In this document: positions 24,846-37,846 of the stretch, piece after piece
Numbering within the stretch: position 1 is the stretch's first letter
Layout: every line of letters begins with the position of its first letter
NCBI GenBank assembly: GCA_002353285.1
Contig: DEJJ01000018.1
Location: forward strand, 3,532 to 58,377
Origin: Porphyromonadaceae bacterium UBA2751
GTDB taxonomy: Bacteria > Bacteroidota > Bacteroidia > Bacteroidales > Muribaculaceae
Length of the DNA: 54,846 nucleotides
Direction of reading: 5' to 3'
The notes under the pieces: generated by a model
Seen by the model: the letters and a program-made list of their open reading frames with translations, nothing else
Told to the model about the DNA's origin: nothing
The model's database searches: none
Position numbers and translations under genes: made by a program

Positions 24846-26009
24846 TTAATTTGTTGTTTTTTGTGTGATTTCTTTGATGTTTTCATTGTTTAGGAGTTGC
24901 ATCATCAGCTCGATGTCGCTCTCCACCTCGCCTTGCATCAAGTAGCTGTTGCGGCGGGCAATCACTTGGTCGAACATGCGTTGAGCCTCATCGCGGTTGC
25001 CGTCAAGAATCAGGGCCTTAGCCATGAGGATGCGTTGCTTGCTGGTCATTACGCGAGCATGGCGGGTGATGTAGGACATGAGTTGCTTGTCGCCGGTGAG
25101 CTTCATGGCTTGCTCAATGTCGCCAGTGGCTAGGCTGGTGAATATCAGTTCGCTTTGTGCCTCAAAGCGCAATAGTGGCAGCATCTCATGGCCGTGAAAT
25201 GTTATCACCTCCTTGAGCATGGTGTGTGCTTGGTCGATGTGGCCCTGGTCGAGCATTCGACCAATGCGCATCAGCTCCACGTTGGCTTGTAGGGCGTCGC
25301 TGTAATCAATCTCGCCACCCAGGTCGAAGAGTTCCTCGGGCATGAGTGACATGCGCTCACCATTCTGCATTTTCTCGTTGATCACGAGTTGGCTGTAGAA
25401 TCCCTTCACGCTCATTTTGTTCTTGCCCAGGTGCAGCATGTTGTGGCCGTCGTTGGCCACGCCACCTATCTTCAATGGCAGGCCGTTGAGCAGTGCCAGG
25501 GCGTAGCCTATCACTACCGTTGACCCTAGGAAGTAGATGAGCCACAGTGGCATGCTGTTCTTGCATGTCAATAGCAACACGAGTGCCAGGGTTGCGGTGG
25601 CGAGGTTCATGAGCACACCGCCAGCATTGTAGAAAATGGTGGGGATGTCCACAGGTTGCACATCGCTAGGTGGTGCCATCAAGCACTGACCACCAGTGCC
25701 AGCGAGTTTAAAACGCTTGAGTTGCAGCTTGCCGTTTGACTTGATGAGCGTGAAAGAACCCACGCGAAACGACACGAAGCGATAGCTGCTCGCAAGGCCG
25801 CACACCAGGTGCCCCGCCTCATGAAGAATTATTTGCAGGTAGGCTGCTATGAACAGCGCTACAAGCATGATGAGGATTGAAGCGACGTCGTGCATAGTGC
25901 TGCTGTCGCTGTGCTCGTGGGCGTTGCTGCCGCTCAGCCATGTAATGCCCAGGCCTAGCGCCATCCCAATCACAATGGGAATTGCATAAGAGATGATCTT
26001 CTTCTTCAT
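24846..26009 (-). CDS. M50 (site-2-protease-like) membrane metallopeptidase
   Basis: A 387-residue protein with several membrane segments in its first ~175 residues. The zinc motif HEAGH is at 63-67 inside a hydrophobic helix (YLQIILHEAGHLVCG). A second conserved block NGLPLKIGGVANDGHN spans 175-190, where NDG (186-188) would supply the third metal ligand, as in S2P proteases. GTGGQCLM near 104-111 is also seen in related M50 proteins. The C-terminal ~190 residues are soluble and helical, TPR-like in character. It is the last gene of an operon after a sigma factor and a four-helix membrane protein, suggesting a role in regulated intramembrane proteolysis; that role is inferred. Confidence 0.8.
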   Translation of the reverse strand: MKKKIISYAIPIVIGMALGLGITWLSGSNAHEHSDSSTMHDVASILIMLVALFIAAYLQIILHEAGHLVCGLASSYRFVSFRVGSFTLIKSNGKLQLKRFKLAGTGGQCLMAPPSDVQPVDIPTIFYNAGGVLMNLATATLALVLLLTCKNSMPLWLIYFLGSTVVIGYALALLNGLPLKIGGVANDGHNMLHLGKNKMSVKGFYSQLVINEKMQNGERMSLMPEELFDLGGEIDYSDALQANVELMRIGRMLDQGHIDQAHTMLKEVITFHGHEMLPLLRFEAQSELIFTSLATGDIEQAMKLTGDKQLMSYITRHARVMTSKQRILMAKALILDGNRDEAQRMFDQVIARRNSYLMQGEVESDIELMMQLLNNENIKEITQKTTN

Positions 26010-26024
26010 GGCTAGTGACGGTTG

Positions 26025-26642
26025 TTAATCCTCCTGGATTACTTGCTTGATTTGGTCGATGAGCTGATTGTTGGTGCGTTGCATCCTGCTGAAGATGAGC
26101 CAGGCTACCACGCCTCCTGCCACGCCTCCAACTGCAATGGACCCCACGAGTATTGCCACCACAATGTTGTGGTCGGGCAACTGGCATCCTGGGTCGATGA
26201 TGAATACCACCTCAAGAATGAACCACACGAGCCATATCGTGACAAATATCAGGCCGGCGATGAACCACATTGAGCGTTGCTTCTTCATCTTCACCAGACG
26301 CTGGCTGGTCTCAATGAGGTCGCCGCTCAGGAGTTGGCTCTTGGGGATACGGTTGATGATATAGTCGCCAATCACGTCGGCAATCAGTCCTGTGGCAAGG
26401 AAGCCGTAAAGCCACCATGACAAGCCGTTGCCGGCATGAAACACTGCCATGATGATGAGCAGGATGGGTACTATTATTATCTCGAACCAGATGTAGTTTT
26501 TAATCCACGATAGCCTCGAGCCCATGCTATTGCGCACCAGTTGCTCGTTGACGATTTGTTGCTTGTCGAGACGGCTCTTGAAAGATGCCATCTGTTCACG
26601 CATCTGCTCAAGTTCGTTGAATGTGCTTTGTTCTTTTTCCAT
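26025..26642 (-). CDS. Four-helix membrane protein of sigma-factor operon
   Basis: A 205-residue protein not assigned to a named family. It has a charged, probably coiled-coil N-terminus of about 48 residues (NELEQMREQMASFKSRLDKQ). Four hydrophobic segments follow, near residues 50-70, 75-97, 123-148 and 160-185, and then a short polar C-terminus (RTNNQLIDQIKQVIQED). Both ends are predicted cytoplasmic. It lies 15 bp after the sigma gene and 15 bp before the M50 protease gene, so the three are almost certainly cotranscribed. A role as membrane anti-sigma factor is possible from its position but has no direct sequence support. Confidence 0.7.
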   Translation of the reverse strand: MEKEQSTFNELEQMREQMASFKSRLDKQQIVNEQLVRNSMGSRLSWIKNYIWFEIIIVPILLIIMAVFHAGNGLSWWLYGFLATGLIADVIGDYIINRIPKSQLLSGDLIETSQRLVKMKKQRSMWFIAGLIFVTIWLVWFILEVVFIIDPGCQLPDHNIVVAILVGSIAVGGVAGGVVAWLIFSRMQRTNNQLIDQIKQVIQED

Positions 26643-26657
26643 GAGTGTTATTTCGAT

Positions 26658-27143
26658 TTATGCTTTGTCATTCATTTGTTTTAATTGTTCACGAATTCTC
26701 ACAAGGCGCACTCCCACAGCCTTGGTTGTGATGCCCACGATGGCTGCGATGTCGTCGTAACTCATGTTCTCGAGCCACAGTAGCACGATGGCGCGGTCGA
26801 AAGGTTGCAGGCGGCTAATGCGCTGGTGCAACAGTTTCGTCTGTCGGTTCTCGGCACTGTCACTGTCGAGAAAGTCACGGTCAAGCGACAGTGGCACGGT
26901 GTCGACGCGTCGTTTTTTCTTGCGGTCGCTGGTGATGCATGTGTTCAGAGCGATGCGCCACACCCAGGTGCCAATTGCGCTGCGTTGCTCAAACTTGTCA
27001 AGTCCATTCCACAAGTTGATGAGCGTTTCCTGAAACAGATCTTCCACTTCGTCATGCTCCTGTGAGAACATGTAGCACACCGAGTAGATGGTGCTCTTGT
27101 GGTCGTGCAAGATTTTCTTGAAGTTAGCCTCAGTTTTTTCCAT
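26658..27143 (-). CDS. ECF-type RNA polymerase sigma factor
   Basis: A 161-residue sigma-70 family protein with region 2 (FSQEHDEVEDLFQETLINLWNG, seen as DEVEDLFQETLINLW) and region 4 with HTH (MSYDDIAAIVGITTKAVGVRLVRIREQL). ATG 27143 (MEKTEANFKK) is chosen because the longer reading frame upstream to 27308 has no family similarity and overlaps the divergent promoter. It heads a minus-strand operon with a membrane protein and an M50-type protease, and no FecR-type anti-sigma factor is nearby. The target promoter is unknown; the divergent L,D-transpeptidase-like genes are candidates. Confidence 0.9.
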   Translation of the reverse strand: MEKTEANFKKILHDHKSTIYSVCYMFSQEHDEVEDLFQETLINLWNGLDKFEQRSAIGTWVWRIALNTCITSDRKKKRRVDTVPLSLDRDFLDSDSAENRQTKLLHQRISRLQPFDRAIVLLWLENMSYDDIAAIVGITTKAVGVRLVRIREQLKQMNDKA

Positions 27144-27256
27144 GTTTCTTTTTCTGTTACATCCGTTAGACGCAGTAAAGATACAAAAACTACGAAAAAA
27201 AGTCTCTTTTTTATGTCTTTTTGAAAAAATAGTACATGGATTTTTGAAACTATTTA

Positions 27257-27264
27257 TATCTTTG
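27257..27264 (+). promoter_or_regulatory. Putative -7 element upstream of L,D-transpeptidase genes
   Basis: TATCTTTG matches TAnnTTTG. No TTTG is found 19-21 bp upstream, so it may need an activator or another sigma factor. Confidence 0.5.
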
Positions 27265-27328
27265 TGGTTGAATAGGGCACATTGATGCTCTTGAGAATGA
27301 AATGTCATTAAAAAACAAATTATTGGTA

Positions 27329-27961
27329 ATGAAGAAATTTATATTATCATTGTTGGTGGGCTTCTTTGTGATGGGAGTGAGAGCTCAGGTTGTTGACGCA
27401 TCGCTCGCTACAAAGCCTGCCGACGTGGCCGTGCTCTATCAAGTGCCAGGTAATGTTGTGAAAAAGAACACATTTATAGTTATATCAAAGAAAGATCAGC
27501 GTCTCTACGTCTATGGCAAGGCGGCAGGTGGCGACACTGTGCTGATGGCCAAGTTTCCCGTGTGTCTGAGCAAGAACAAGGGCCAGAAGCAGCGTCGCGG
27601 CGACATGAAAACGCCATCGTCGCCCAAGGGCAAGCCGTTCAGCATATCGATGATTCAAGACGCGTCGTCGTGGAAACACGACTTCAAGGATGGACGTGGC
27701 AGCATCAAGGCCTATGGCCACTGGTTCCTGCGCCTGGTCACTCCTGGCCATTCAGGCATAGGCATTCATGGCAGCACGGGCAATGAGAGCAGCGTGCCTG
27801 GCCGTGCCAGTGAGGGCTGTATACGTCTGCGTGATAGCGATATTATCACTCTAAAGGAGAAGTTTGCTTACGTCAAGATGCCAGTCTACATCAAGGATGA
27901 AGACGAGGGTTCATGGGATTGGGAGCCAAGGGTGCATGGCAAGGCAGTGCCTGTGAAATGA
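27329..27961 (+). CDS. YkuD-type L,D-transpeptidase-like protein 1
   Basis: A 210-residue exported protein with a signal peptide (MKKFILSLLVGFFVMGVRAQ) and one YkuD domain. The active-site motif is intact: HGSTGN from His147, then SEGCIR with catalytic Cys164 and Arg166. YkuD enzymes form or edit 3-3 peptidoglycan cross-links or attach proteins to meso-DAP; Bacteroidetes members are mostly uncharacterised. ATG 27329 is chosen as the signal-peptide start; ATG 27302 is also possible. It is followed 17 bp later by a close paralogue, so the pair is likely cotranscribed. Confidence 0.87.
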   Translation: MKKFILSLLVGFFVMGVRAQVVDASLATKPADVAVLYQVPGNVVKKNTFIVISKKDQRLYVYGKAAGGDTVLMAKFPVCLSKNKGQKQRRGDMKTPSSPKGKPFSISMIQDASSWKHDFKDGRGSIKAYGHWFLRLVTPGHSGIGIHGSTGNESSVPGRASEGCIRLRDSDIITLKEKFAYVKMPVYIKDEDEGSWDWEPRVHGKAVPVK

Positions 27962-27978
27962 TATAAAAAAGCAGTAAC

Positions 27979-28608
27979 ATGAAGATAAGCTTCTATTACT
28001 ATTGTGCCTGTGCTTGCGTTGCACTCGCCATGGCCAGTTGCGGCAGTAGCGGCAGTAGCGACGGCGACAAGGCCGCCAGCACAGCACCGGTTGTTGCGCA
28101 AGAGCAATATAAAGACATATACACTGGTGCCTTTGACAAGGCTAAAACCTTTATTGTGATCTCTAAGAAAGACCTCAGGCTCACTGTGTATGCACCTGTC
28201 AATAACGACACTGTGCCTGTGGCGCAGTTTCCCGTGTGCTTGAGCCGAAATAAGGGGCAGAAGGAGAAATCGGGCGACATGCGCACACCTGAGAGCGAGC
28301 CAGGTGAGCCTTTCACCATCGAGCAGATACAGCCCGCCAGCGACTGGACCCATGACTTTGGCGACGGGCGCGGAGCCATCTTGGCCTATGGCGACTGGTT
28401 CCTGCGTCTTAAGACTGGTCACAATGGCATTGGCATTCATGGCAGCACAGGCAACGAGAATACTGTGCCTGGTCGTGACAGCGAGGGCTGCATACGCATG
28501 CGTGACGTCGACATCGTCACTCTCAAGGAGCAGTACGCCCGCGTGGGCATGCCTGTGATTATCAAGCAAGAAGGGCAGGGGTTAAAGCCATTTGAGATTA
28601 AGAAATAA
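27979..28608 (+). CDS. YkuD-type L,D-transpeptidase-like lipoprotein 2
   Basis: A 209-residue paralogue of the preceding protein, but with a lipobox (MASC, Cys21) in place of a signal-peptidase I site and a Ser/Gly/Asp linker after it. The YkuD motif is intact with His154 (HGSTGN) and Cys171 (SEGCIRMR). The shared blocks KTFIVISKKD-LRL, FPVCLS-NKGQK and PGR-SEGCIR show tandem duplication. One copy is therefore free in the periplasm and the other membrane-anchored, which suggests a division of labour in envelope remodelling; that is inferred. Confidence 0.87.
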   Translation: MKISFYYYCACACVALAMASCGSSGSSDGDKAASTAPVVAQEQYKDIYTGAFDKAKTFIVISKKDLRLTVYAPVNNDTVPVAQFPVCLSRNKGQKEKSGDMRTPESEPGEPFTIEQIQPASDWTHDFGDGRGAILAYGDWFLRLKTGHNGIGIHGSTGNENTVPGRDSEGCIRMRDVDIVTLKEQYARVGMPVIIKQEGQGLKPFEIKK

Positions 28609-28929
28609 TCTCTTCAACACGATGACGCAACTGCTATGTCGCTCAATAGTGCCACACCTCAATTGCCCCTACCTCCCTTATATATAATTAATGTGATAAG
28701 GCAAGATTGCTGCAAGCGGGGGTTGTGAGCCGTGAATTGGGCTAAGTTTTTTTTGAAAATAATCTTTGTGTGCTAATTGGTTGTAAAATAGGGTAGTAGT
28801 GTGTGTCTTGGGCTATGGTGTGCTGATTTTTTTGAAAAAAAGTTTCAGGAAAGTTTTGCCAGTTTAAAAATAATGTCTAACTTTGCAACCGCTTTAGAAC
28901 CCCCGAGTGGGGTTTTTAAGTCGAATGAT
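28609..28929. other. Intergenic region before tRNA cluster
   Basis: No gene is seen. It contains the strong tRNA-tuf promoter at 28855-28885 and A+T-rich sequence with a second TTTTTTTTG...CTTTG-like stretch near 28748-28776. No terminator is visible after the L,D-transpeptidase-like gene. Confidence 0.6.
28855..28885 (+). promoter_or_regulatory. Promoter of tRNA-tuf operon
   Basis: TTTG at 28855-28858, an exact 19-bp spacer and TAACTTTG at 28878-28885 give one of the best Bacteroidetes consensus matches in the window. The first tRNA starts 45 bp downstream. Confidence 0.85.
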
Positions 28930-29003
28930 GCCTCTTTAGCTCAGTTGGCCAGAGCACGTGATTTGTAATCTCGGGGTCGTTGGTTCGAATCCGACAAGAG
29001 GCT
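28930..29003 (+). tRNA. tRNA-Thr (TGT)
   Basis: Acceptor GCCTCTT/AAGAGGC, anticodon loop TTTGTAA with TGT at 28964-28966, and T arm with GGTTCGAATCC. First of four tRNAs before tuf, the order Thr-Tyr-Gly-Thr-tuf known from many bacteria. Confidence 0.95.
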
Positions 29004-29050
29004 CAAAAAGACAAGCGCATGAGATCATACACTTGATGTCAAGCCATGCT

Positions 29051-29130
29051 GGGAAGATCGCATAGTGGCAATTGCGGCGGACTGTAAATCCGCTCCTTCG
29101 GGTTCGGTGGTTCGAGTCCACCTCTTCCCA
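29051..29130 (+). tRNA. tRNA-Tyr (GTA)
   Basis: Acceptor GGGAAGA/TCTTCCC, discriminator A, anticodon GTA at 29084-29086, and a long variable arm (CTCCTTCGGGTT region) typical of bacterial tRNA-Tyr. The length is 80 nt, without CCA. Confidence 0.95.
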
Positions 29131-29143
29131 CAACGCAAGTGTT

Positions 29144-29216
29144 GCGGAAGTAGCTCAGTTGATAGAGCATCAGCCTTCCAAGCTGAGGGCCGCGGGTTTG
29201 AGCCCCGTCTTCCGCT
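29144..29216 (+). tRNA. tRNA-Gly (TCC)
   Basis: Acceptor GCGGAAG/CTTCCGC, anticodon loop CTTCCAA with TCC at 29177-29179, and discriminator T. The length is 73 nt. Confidence 0.95.
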
Positions 29217-29233
29217 CTAAGGATAAATGGAAC

Positions 29234-29305
<72 letters not shown>

Positions 29306-29443
29306 CAAAGATTGACCACATAAGCTTCGCTTCTCTAGGTGCGGTGCGTTGAAAAGAGCGCTCGTCAAGGGGGCGGAGTGAAATGTGTAATTATGAGCAA
29401 AAGAATAAGTTAATCATTTATAATTTAAGTAACAAGAAAAGTT

Positions 29444-30640
<1,197 letters not shown>

Positions 30641-30704
30641 TCAAGTGATGAAACCTCAGTCTCTGTCAGTAGCAGAGATGGCGAGGTGACATAACAAAAC
30701 AATG

Positions 30705-30762
30705 CAGCCGGCTGCGCTATGTCAGCAGCAATGCCAGGGAACTAGGTAGCCGGCTGTTTTTT
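30705..30762 (+). terminator. Terminator after tuf
   Basis: Stem CAGCCGGCT/AGCCGGCTG (30705-30713 with 30748-30756) is followed by six Ts. The loop region is long (34 nt). The T run ends two bases before tRNA-Trp, so the downstream operon may rely on partial read-through. Confidence 0.75.
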
Positions 30763-30764
30763 AC

Positions 30765-30837
30765 ACGGGAATAGTTCAGTTGGTAGAACGACGGTCTCCA
30801 AAACCGTAGGTCGTGAGTTCGAGTCTTACTTCCCGTG
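30765..30837 (+). tRNA. tRNA-Trp (CCA)
   Basis: Acceptor ACGGGAA/TTCCCGT with discriminator G, and anticodon loop CTCCAAA with CCA at 30798-30800. tRNA-Trp before secE-nusG is the usual arrangement. Confidence 0.95.
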
Positions 30838-30857
30838 CTAATTATCTCAAATAAACA

Positions 30858-31058
30858 ATGAAAAAATACAAGTTACTTACGGACATCGAGGAATCTTATA
30901 ACGAGCTCGTTCATAAGGTTTCTTGGCCAACAAGAAGTGAACTAGTCAACAGCACAATCGTGGTAATGGTTGCTTCCATCATTGCTGCTCTTCTTATCTG
31001 GGTGGTTGACTGGATTATCAACAACGTGATGGAGTTGGTTTACGGCCTGGCTATCTAA
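30858..31058 (+). CDS. secE: Preprotein translocase subunit SecE
   Basis: A 66-residue short-form SecE with one transmembrane helix (IVVMVASIIAALLIWVVDWII). The conserved cytoplasmic amphipathic segment ELVHKVSWPTRSEL precedes it. It stabilises SecY in the Sec translocon. It lies between tRNA-Trp and nusG, the standard order. Confidence 0.96.
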   Translation: MKKYKLLTDIEESYNELVHKVSWPTRSELVNSTIVVMVASIIAALLIWVVDWIINNVMELVYGLAI

Positions 31059-31160
31059 GCCTGCGCTGTAATCAACGTGAAATCACACTGGGTTGAGACG
31101 CCGAGTTCACTCGATGAGTGTAGAAAAACAAGTAATCAACAACGCTAATTTTTAAGATCA

Positions 31161-31715
31161 ATGGCTGAAACCAAAAAACTTCAGTGGTACGTTCTGCGTG
31201 CCATCTCGGGCAAAGAGGCTAAAGTCAAGGAGATGCTTGACGCGGCCTGCAAGAACACCGACTTGGGCAAATATGTGGCTCAGGTGATGGTGCCTACCGA
31301 GAAGGTCTACACTACCCGTGGCGGCAAGAAGGTCCTCAAGGACCGCAACTTGTTCTCGGGCTATGTGTTTGTGCAGTGCATCTTGCGTGGCGATGTTGAG
31401 GACTACTTGCGCAACACTACTAATGTTATTGACTTCGTGCGCAGCCGCGACACCGACCGCAAGCCCGAGCCCATTCGCGAGAGCGATATTGCTCGCATGC
31501 TCAATGCGGCCGAAGGTGAGCAGCTTGGCGACGACGCTTCGCCCAACGACTACATCGTGGGTGAGACTGTAAAGGTCAATGACGGCCCCTTCAACGGCTT
31601 CACTGGTGAAATCGAGGAGGTCAACCGCGAGAAACGCAAGCTCAAGGTTATGGTCAAGGTGTTTGGTCGCAAGACTCCACTCGAGTTGGACAATTCGCAG
31701 GTAACGCGAGAGTGA
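31161..31715 (+). CDS. nusG: Transcription termination/antitermination factor NusG
   Basis: 184 residues. The N-terminal NGN domain (WYVLRAISGKEAKVKEML; LFSGYVFVQ) is followed by a C-terminal KOW motif (GETVKVNDGPFNGFTGEIEEV, around residues 130-150). It binds RNA polymerase and links it to Rho or the ribosome. Length and start are normal. It lies between secE and rplK. Confidence 0.97.
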   Translation: MAETKKLQWYVLRAISGKEAKVKEMLDAACKNTDLGKYVAQVMVPTEKVYTTRGGKKVLKDRNLFSGYVFVQCILRGDVEDYLRNTTNVIDFVRSRDTDRKPEPIRESDIARMLNAAEGEQLGDDASPNDYIVGETVKVNDGPFNGFTGEIEEVNREKRKLKVMVKVFGRKTPLELDNSQVTRE

Positions 31716-31792
31716 GCCTCTTAATGTTACGTGAGAGGGCACGTATCGCAACTTGTTTATCAATTATATAAACATTTTAGATTTTAAGAACA

Positions 31793-32236
31793 ATGGCTAA
31801 AGAAATTGCTGGACAGATCAAATTACAGATTAAAGGTGGAGCAGCCAATCCTTCACCCCCAGTAGGACCTGCACTTGGTGCTAAGGGTATCAACATCATG
31901 GAGTTTTGCAAGCAATTCAATGCCCGCACTCAGAGTAGCGCCGGCAAGGTGCTGCCTGTTGTGATCACTTACTATGCCGACAAGAGCTTTGACTTCATCG
32001 TCAAGACTTCGCCTGCTGCTGTGCAGCTGCTCGATGCCGCCAAGATCAAGGGCGGTTCGGGTGAGCCTAACCGCAAGAAGGTGGCTAGTGTGACTTGGGA
32101 GCAGATTCAAGCAATTGCTGAGGACAAGATGCCTGATTTGAACTGTTTTACTCTGGCTTCGGCTATGAGAATGGTGGCTGGTACAGCAAGAAGTATGGGT
32201 ATCACTGTAAAGGGCGAATTCCCTGAGAACATTTAA
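31793..32236 (+). CDS. rplK: 50S ribosomal protein L11
   Basis: 147 residues; binds 23S rRNA at the GTPase-associated centre. Typical motifs are GGAANPSPPVGPALGAKG, NIMEFCKQFN and GTARSMGI. It is 76 bp after nusG and 15 bp before rplA. The nusG-rplK gap can fold (GCCTCTT ... GAGAGGGC) and may be a regulatory leader. Confidence 0.98.
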   Translation: MAKEIAGQIKLQIKGGAANPSPPVGPALGAKGINIMEFCKQFNARTQSSAGKVLPVVITYYADKSFDFIVKTSPAAVQLLDAAKIKGGSGEPNRKKVASVTWEQIQAIAEDKMPDLNCFTLASAMRMVAGTARSMGITVKGEFPENI

Positions 32237-32251
32237 AACTTCAATTGAACT

Positions 32252-32947
32252 ATGGGTAAACTTACAAAAAATCACAAGTTAGCAAAGGAGAAGATTGAAG
32301 CCGGGAAGAGTTACACCCTTTTAGAGGCAGCCACTTTGTTGAAGGAAATCACCTACACAAAGTTCAATGCCTCGGCTGATATCGATGTACGTCTTGGTGT
32401 TGACCCTCGCAAGGCCGACCAGAACGTTCGTGGCGTGGTTTCACTGCCCAATGGTACTGGTAAGACCGTAAGGGTTCTTGTTATGTGTACTGCCGACGCC
32501 GAGGCTGCTGCCAAGGAGGCTGGTGCCGACTATGTAGGTCTTGACGAGTATATCGACAAGATTAAAGGTGGCTGGACCGATGTTGATGTAATCATCACTC
32601 AGCCCCAGTGCATGGGCAAGCTTGGTCCTCTGGGCCGCATCCTGGGTCCTCGTGGCTTGATGCCTAACCCCAAGAGTGGAACTGTTACCCCCGACGTGGC
32701 TAAGGCCGTTAAGGAGGTTAAGCAAGGTAAAATTGACTTCAAGGTTGACAAGAAGGGTATTGTGCACACTTCTATTGGTAGAATGTCGTTCACTCCCGAG
32801 CAGATCAAGGAGAATGCTCAGGCATTCATCAACACCCTTATCAAGCTCAAGCCTAACACCGCGAAGGGTACCTATCTGAAGAGCATTTATCTTTCAAGTA
32901 CTATGAGTCCAGGTATCAAGATTGATGTTAAGTCGATTGATGCTTAA
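32252..32947 (+). CDS. rplA: 50S ribosomal protein L1
   Basis: 231 residues; L1 stalk protein and, in other bacteria, a translational repressor of its own operon. Motifs are VDPRKADQNVRGVVSLPNGTG (start of the block DPRKADQNVRG), GRILGPRGLMPNPKSGTV and the C-terminal KGTYLKSIYLSSTMSPG. Normal length and position. Confidence 0.98.
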   Translation: MGKLTKNHKLAKEKIEAGKSYTLLEAATLLKEITYTKFNASADIDVRLGVDPRKADQNVRGVVSLPNGTGKTVRVLVMCTADAEAAAKEAGADYVGLDEYIDKIKGGWTDVDVIITQPQCMGKLGPLGRILGPRGLMPNPKSGTVTPDVAKAVKEVKQGKIDFKVDKKGIVHTSIGRMSFTPEQIKENAQAFINTLIKLKPNTAKGTYLKSIYLSSTMSPGIKIDVKSIDA

Positions 32948-32966
32948 TTAAAAAACGGAGAAAAAA

Positions 32967-33491
32967 ATGAGAAAGGAAGATAAAGCAAAACAGATTGAGG
33001 CAATTAAGAATATACTTGCCGACTATAGCTGCGTGTACTTGACCGAGACCACTGCCTTGAATGCCGAGAAAACTGTTGAGCTGCGTCGTGCAGCCTTCAA
33101 GAACGACATCAAGATGATGGTTGTTAAGAACACTTTGTTAAAGAAGGCGATGGAGCAGAGTGATGTTGACTACAGTGGCCTCTATGGCGCACTTGCTGGT
33201 CCCACCACACTGATGCTTAGCAACACTGGTAATGCTCCCGCTAAACTTATCAAGAGTTTCCGTCAGAAGAAAGAGACACTGCCTGCACTGAAGGCTGCGT
33301 TTGTTGAGGAGACAGCCTATGTGGGCGCCGACCAACTCGACACTCTGGCTACAATCAAGAGCAAGAACGAACTTATCGCCGACGTTGTGGCATTGCTGCA
33401 GTCGCCTGCTAAGAACGTTATCAGCGCCCTGCAGAGTGGTGGCAACAAGCTGCACGGAATTCTGGAAACATTATCAAATAAAGAAAATTAA
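32967..33491 (+). CDS. rplJ: 50S ribosomal protein L10
   Basis: 174 residues; the stalk base that carries L7/L12 dimers through its C-terminal helix. Recognisable parts are LADYSCVYLTETTALNAE, VVKNTLLKKAME and PAKNVISALQSGGNKLHGIL. It lies 19 bp after rplA and 26 bp before rplL. Confidence 0.97.
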   Translation: MRKEDKAKQIEAIKNILADYSCVYLTETTALNAEKTVELRRAAFKNDIKMMVVKNTLLKKAMEQSDVDYSGLYGALAGPTTLMLSNTGNAPAKLIKSFRQKKETLPALKAAFVEETAYVGADQLDTLATIKSKNELIADVVALLQSPAKNVISALQSGGNKLHGILETLSNKEN

Positions 33492-33517
33492 TAACAACTC
33501 AATTAAATCATACAAAA

Positions 33518-33895
33518 ATGGCAGATTTAAAAGCTTTTGCAGAACAATTAGTTAATCTTTCAGTTAAGGAAGTAAACGAGCTCGCTCAGATCCTTAAGGA
33601 TGAGTATGGTATCGAACCCGCCGCTGCTGCTGTAGCAGTTGCTGCTGGTCCTGCCGCTGGCGCCGCCGCTGCCGAGGAGGAGAAGTCTTCTTTCGACGTA
33701 GTTCTTAAGGCCGCTGGAGCTAACAAACTTAAAGTTATCAAACTCGTTAAGGAGCTCACCGGTCTTGGCCTGAAGGAGGCTAAGGCGCTCGTTGACAACG
33801 CTCCTGGCACCGTTAAGGAAGGTCTTGCCAAGGCTGAGGCTGAGGGCATGAAGCAACAACTCGAAGCTGAGGGAGCTGAAGTTGAACTTAAATAA
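33518..33895 (+). CDS. rplL: 50S ribosomal protein L7/L12
   Basis: 125 residues with an N-terminal dimerisation domain, an Ala-rich hinge (VAVAAGPAAGAAAAEEE) and a C-terminal factor-binding domain (KLKVIKLVKELTGLGLKEAK). It recruits translation GTPases. A hairpin with a T run follows before rpoB. Confidence 0.98.
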   Translation: MADLKAFAEQLVNLSVKEVNELAQILKDEYGIEPAAAAVAVAAGPAAGAAAAEEEKSSFDVVLKAAGANKLKVIKLVKELTGLGLKEAKALVDNAPGTVKEGLAKAEAEGMKQQLEAEGAEVELK

Positions 33896-33919
33896 TACTG
33901 CCTGTTAATCAGGTATATA

Positions 33920-33959
33920 GGTTAAGAATCCCAAGTGATTGTCGATTCTTAACCTTTTT
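33920..33959 (+). terminator. Attenuator hairpin between rplL and rpoB
   Basis: An 11-bp perfect stem (33920-33930 with 33944-33954) is followed by five Ts. Since no promoter is evident before rpoB, it probably acts as a partial terminator that lowers rpoBC relative to ribosomal protein transcripts, as known in E. coli. Confidence 0.75.
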
Positions 33960-34001
33960 GTGTCTTTTTTTATTTTGAGTTCACCTTAATTTTATTTTTC
34001 A

Positions 34002-37808
<3,807 letters not shown>

Positions 37809-37846
37809 TAGTTATAACCGTTATCCTTTCATTACTATACTAGATC

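Noticed and set aside
26658..27308. Longer sigma factor start at 27308
   Set aside because: The extra 55 residues show no sigma similarity and overlap the divergent L,D-transpeptidase promoter and start; ATG 27143 gives normal ECF length.
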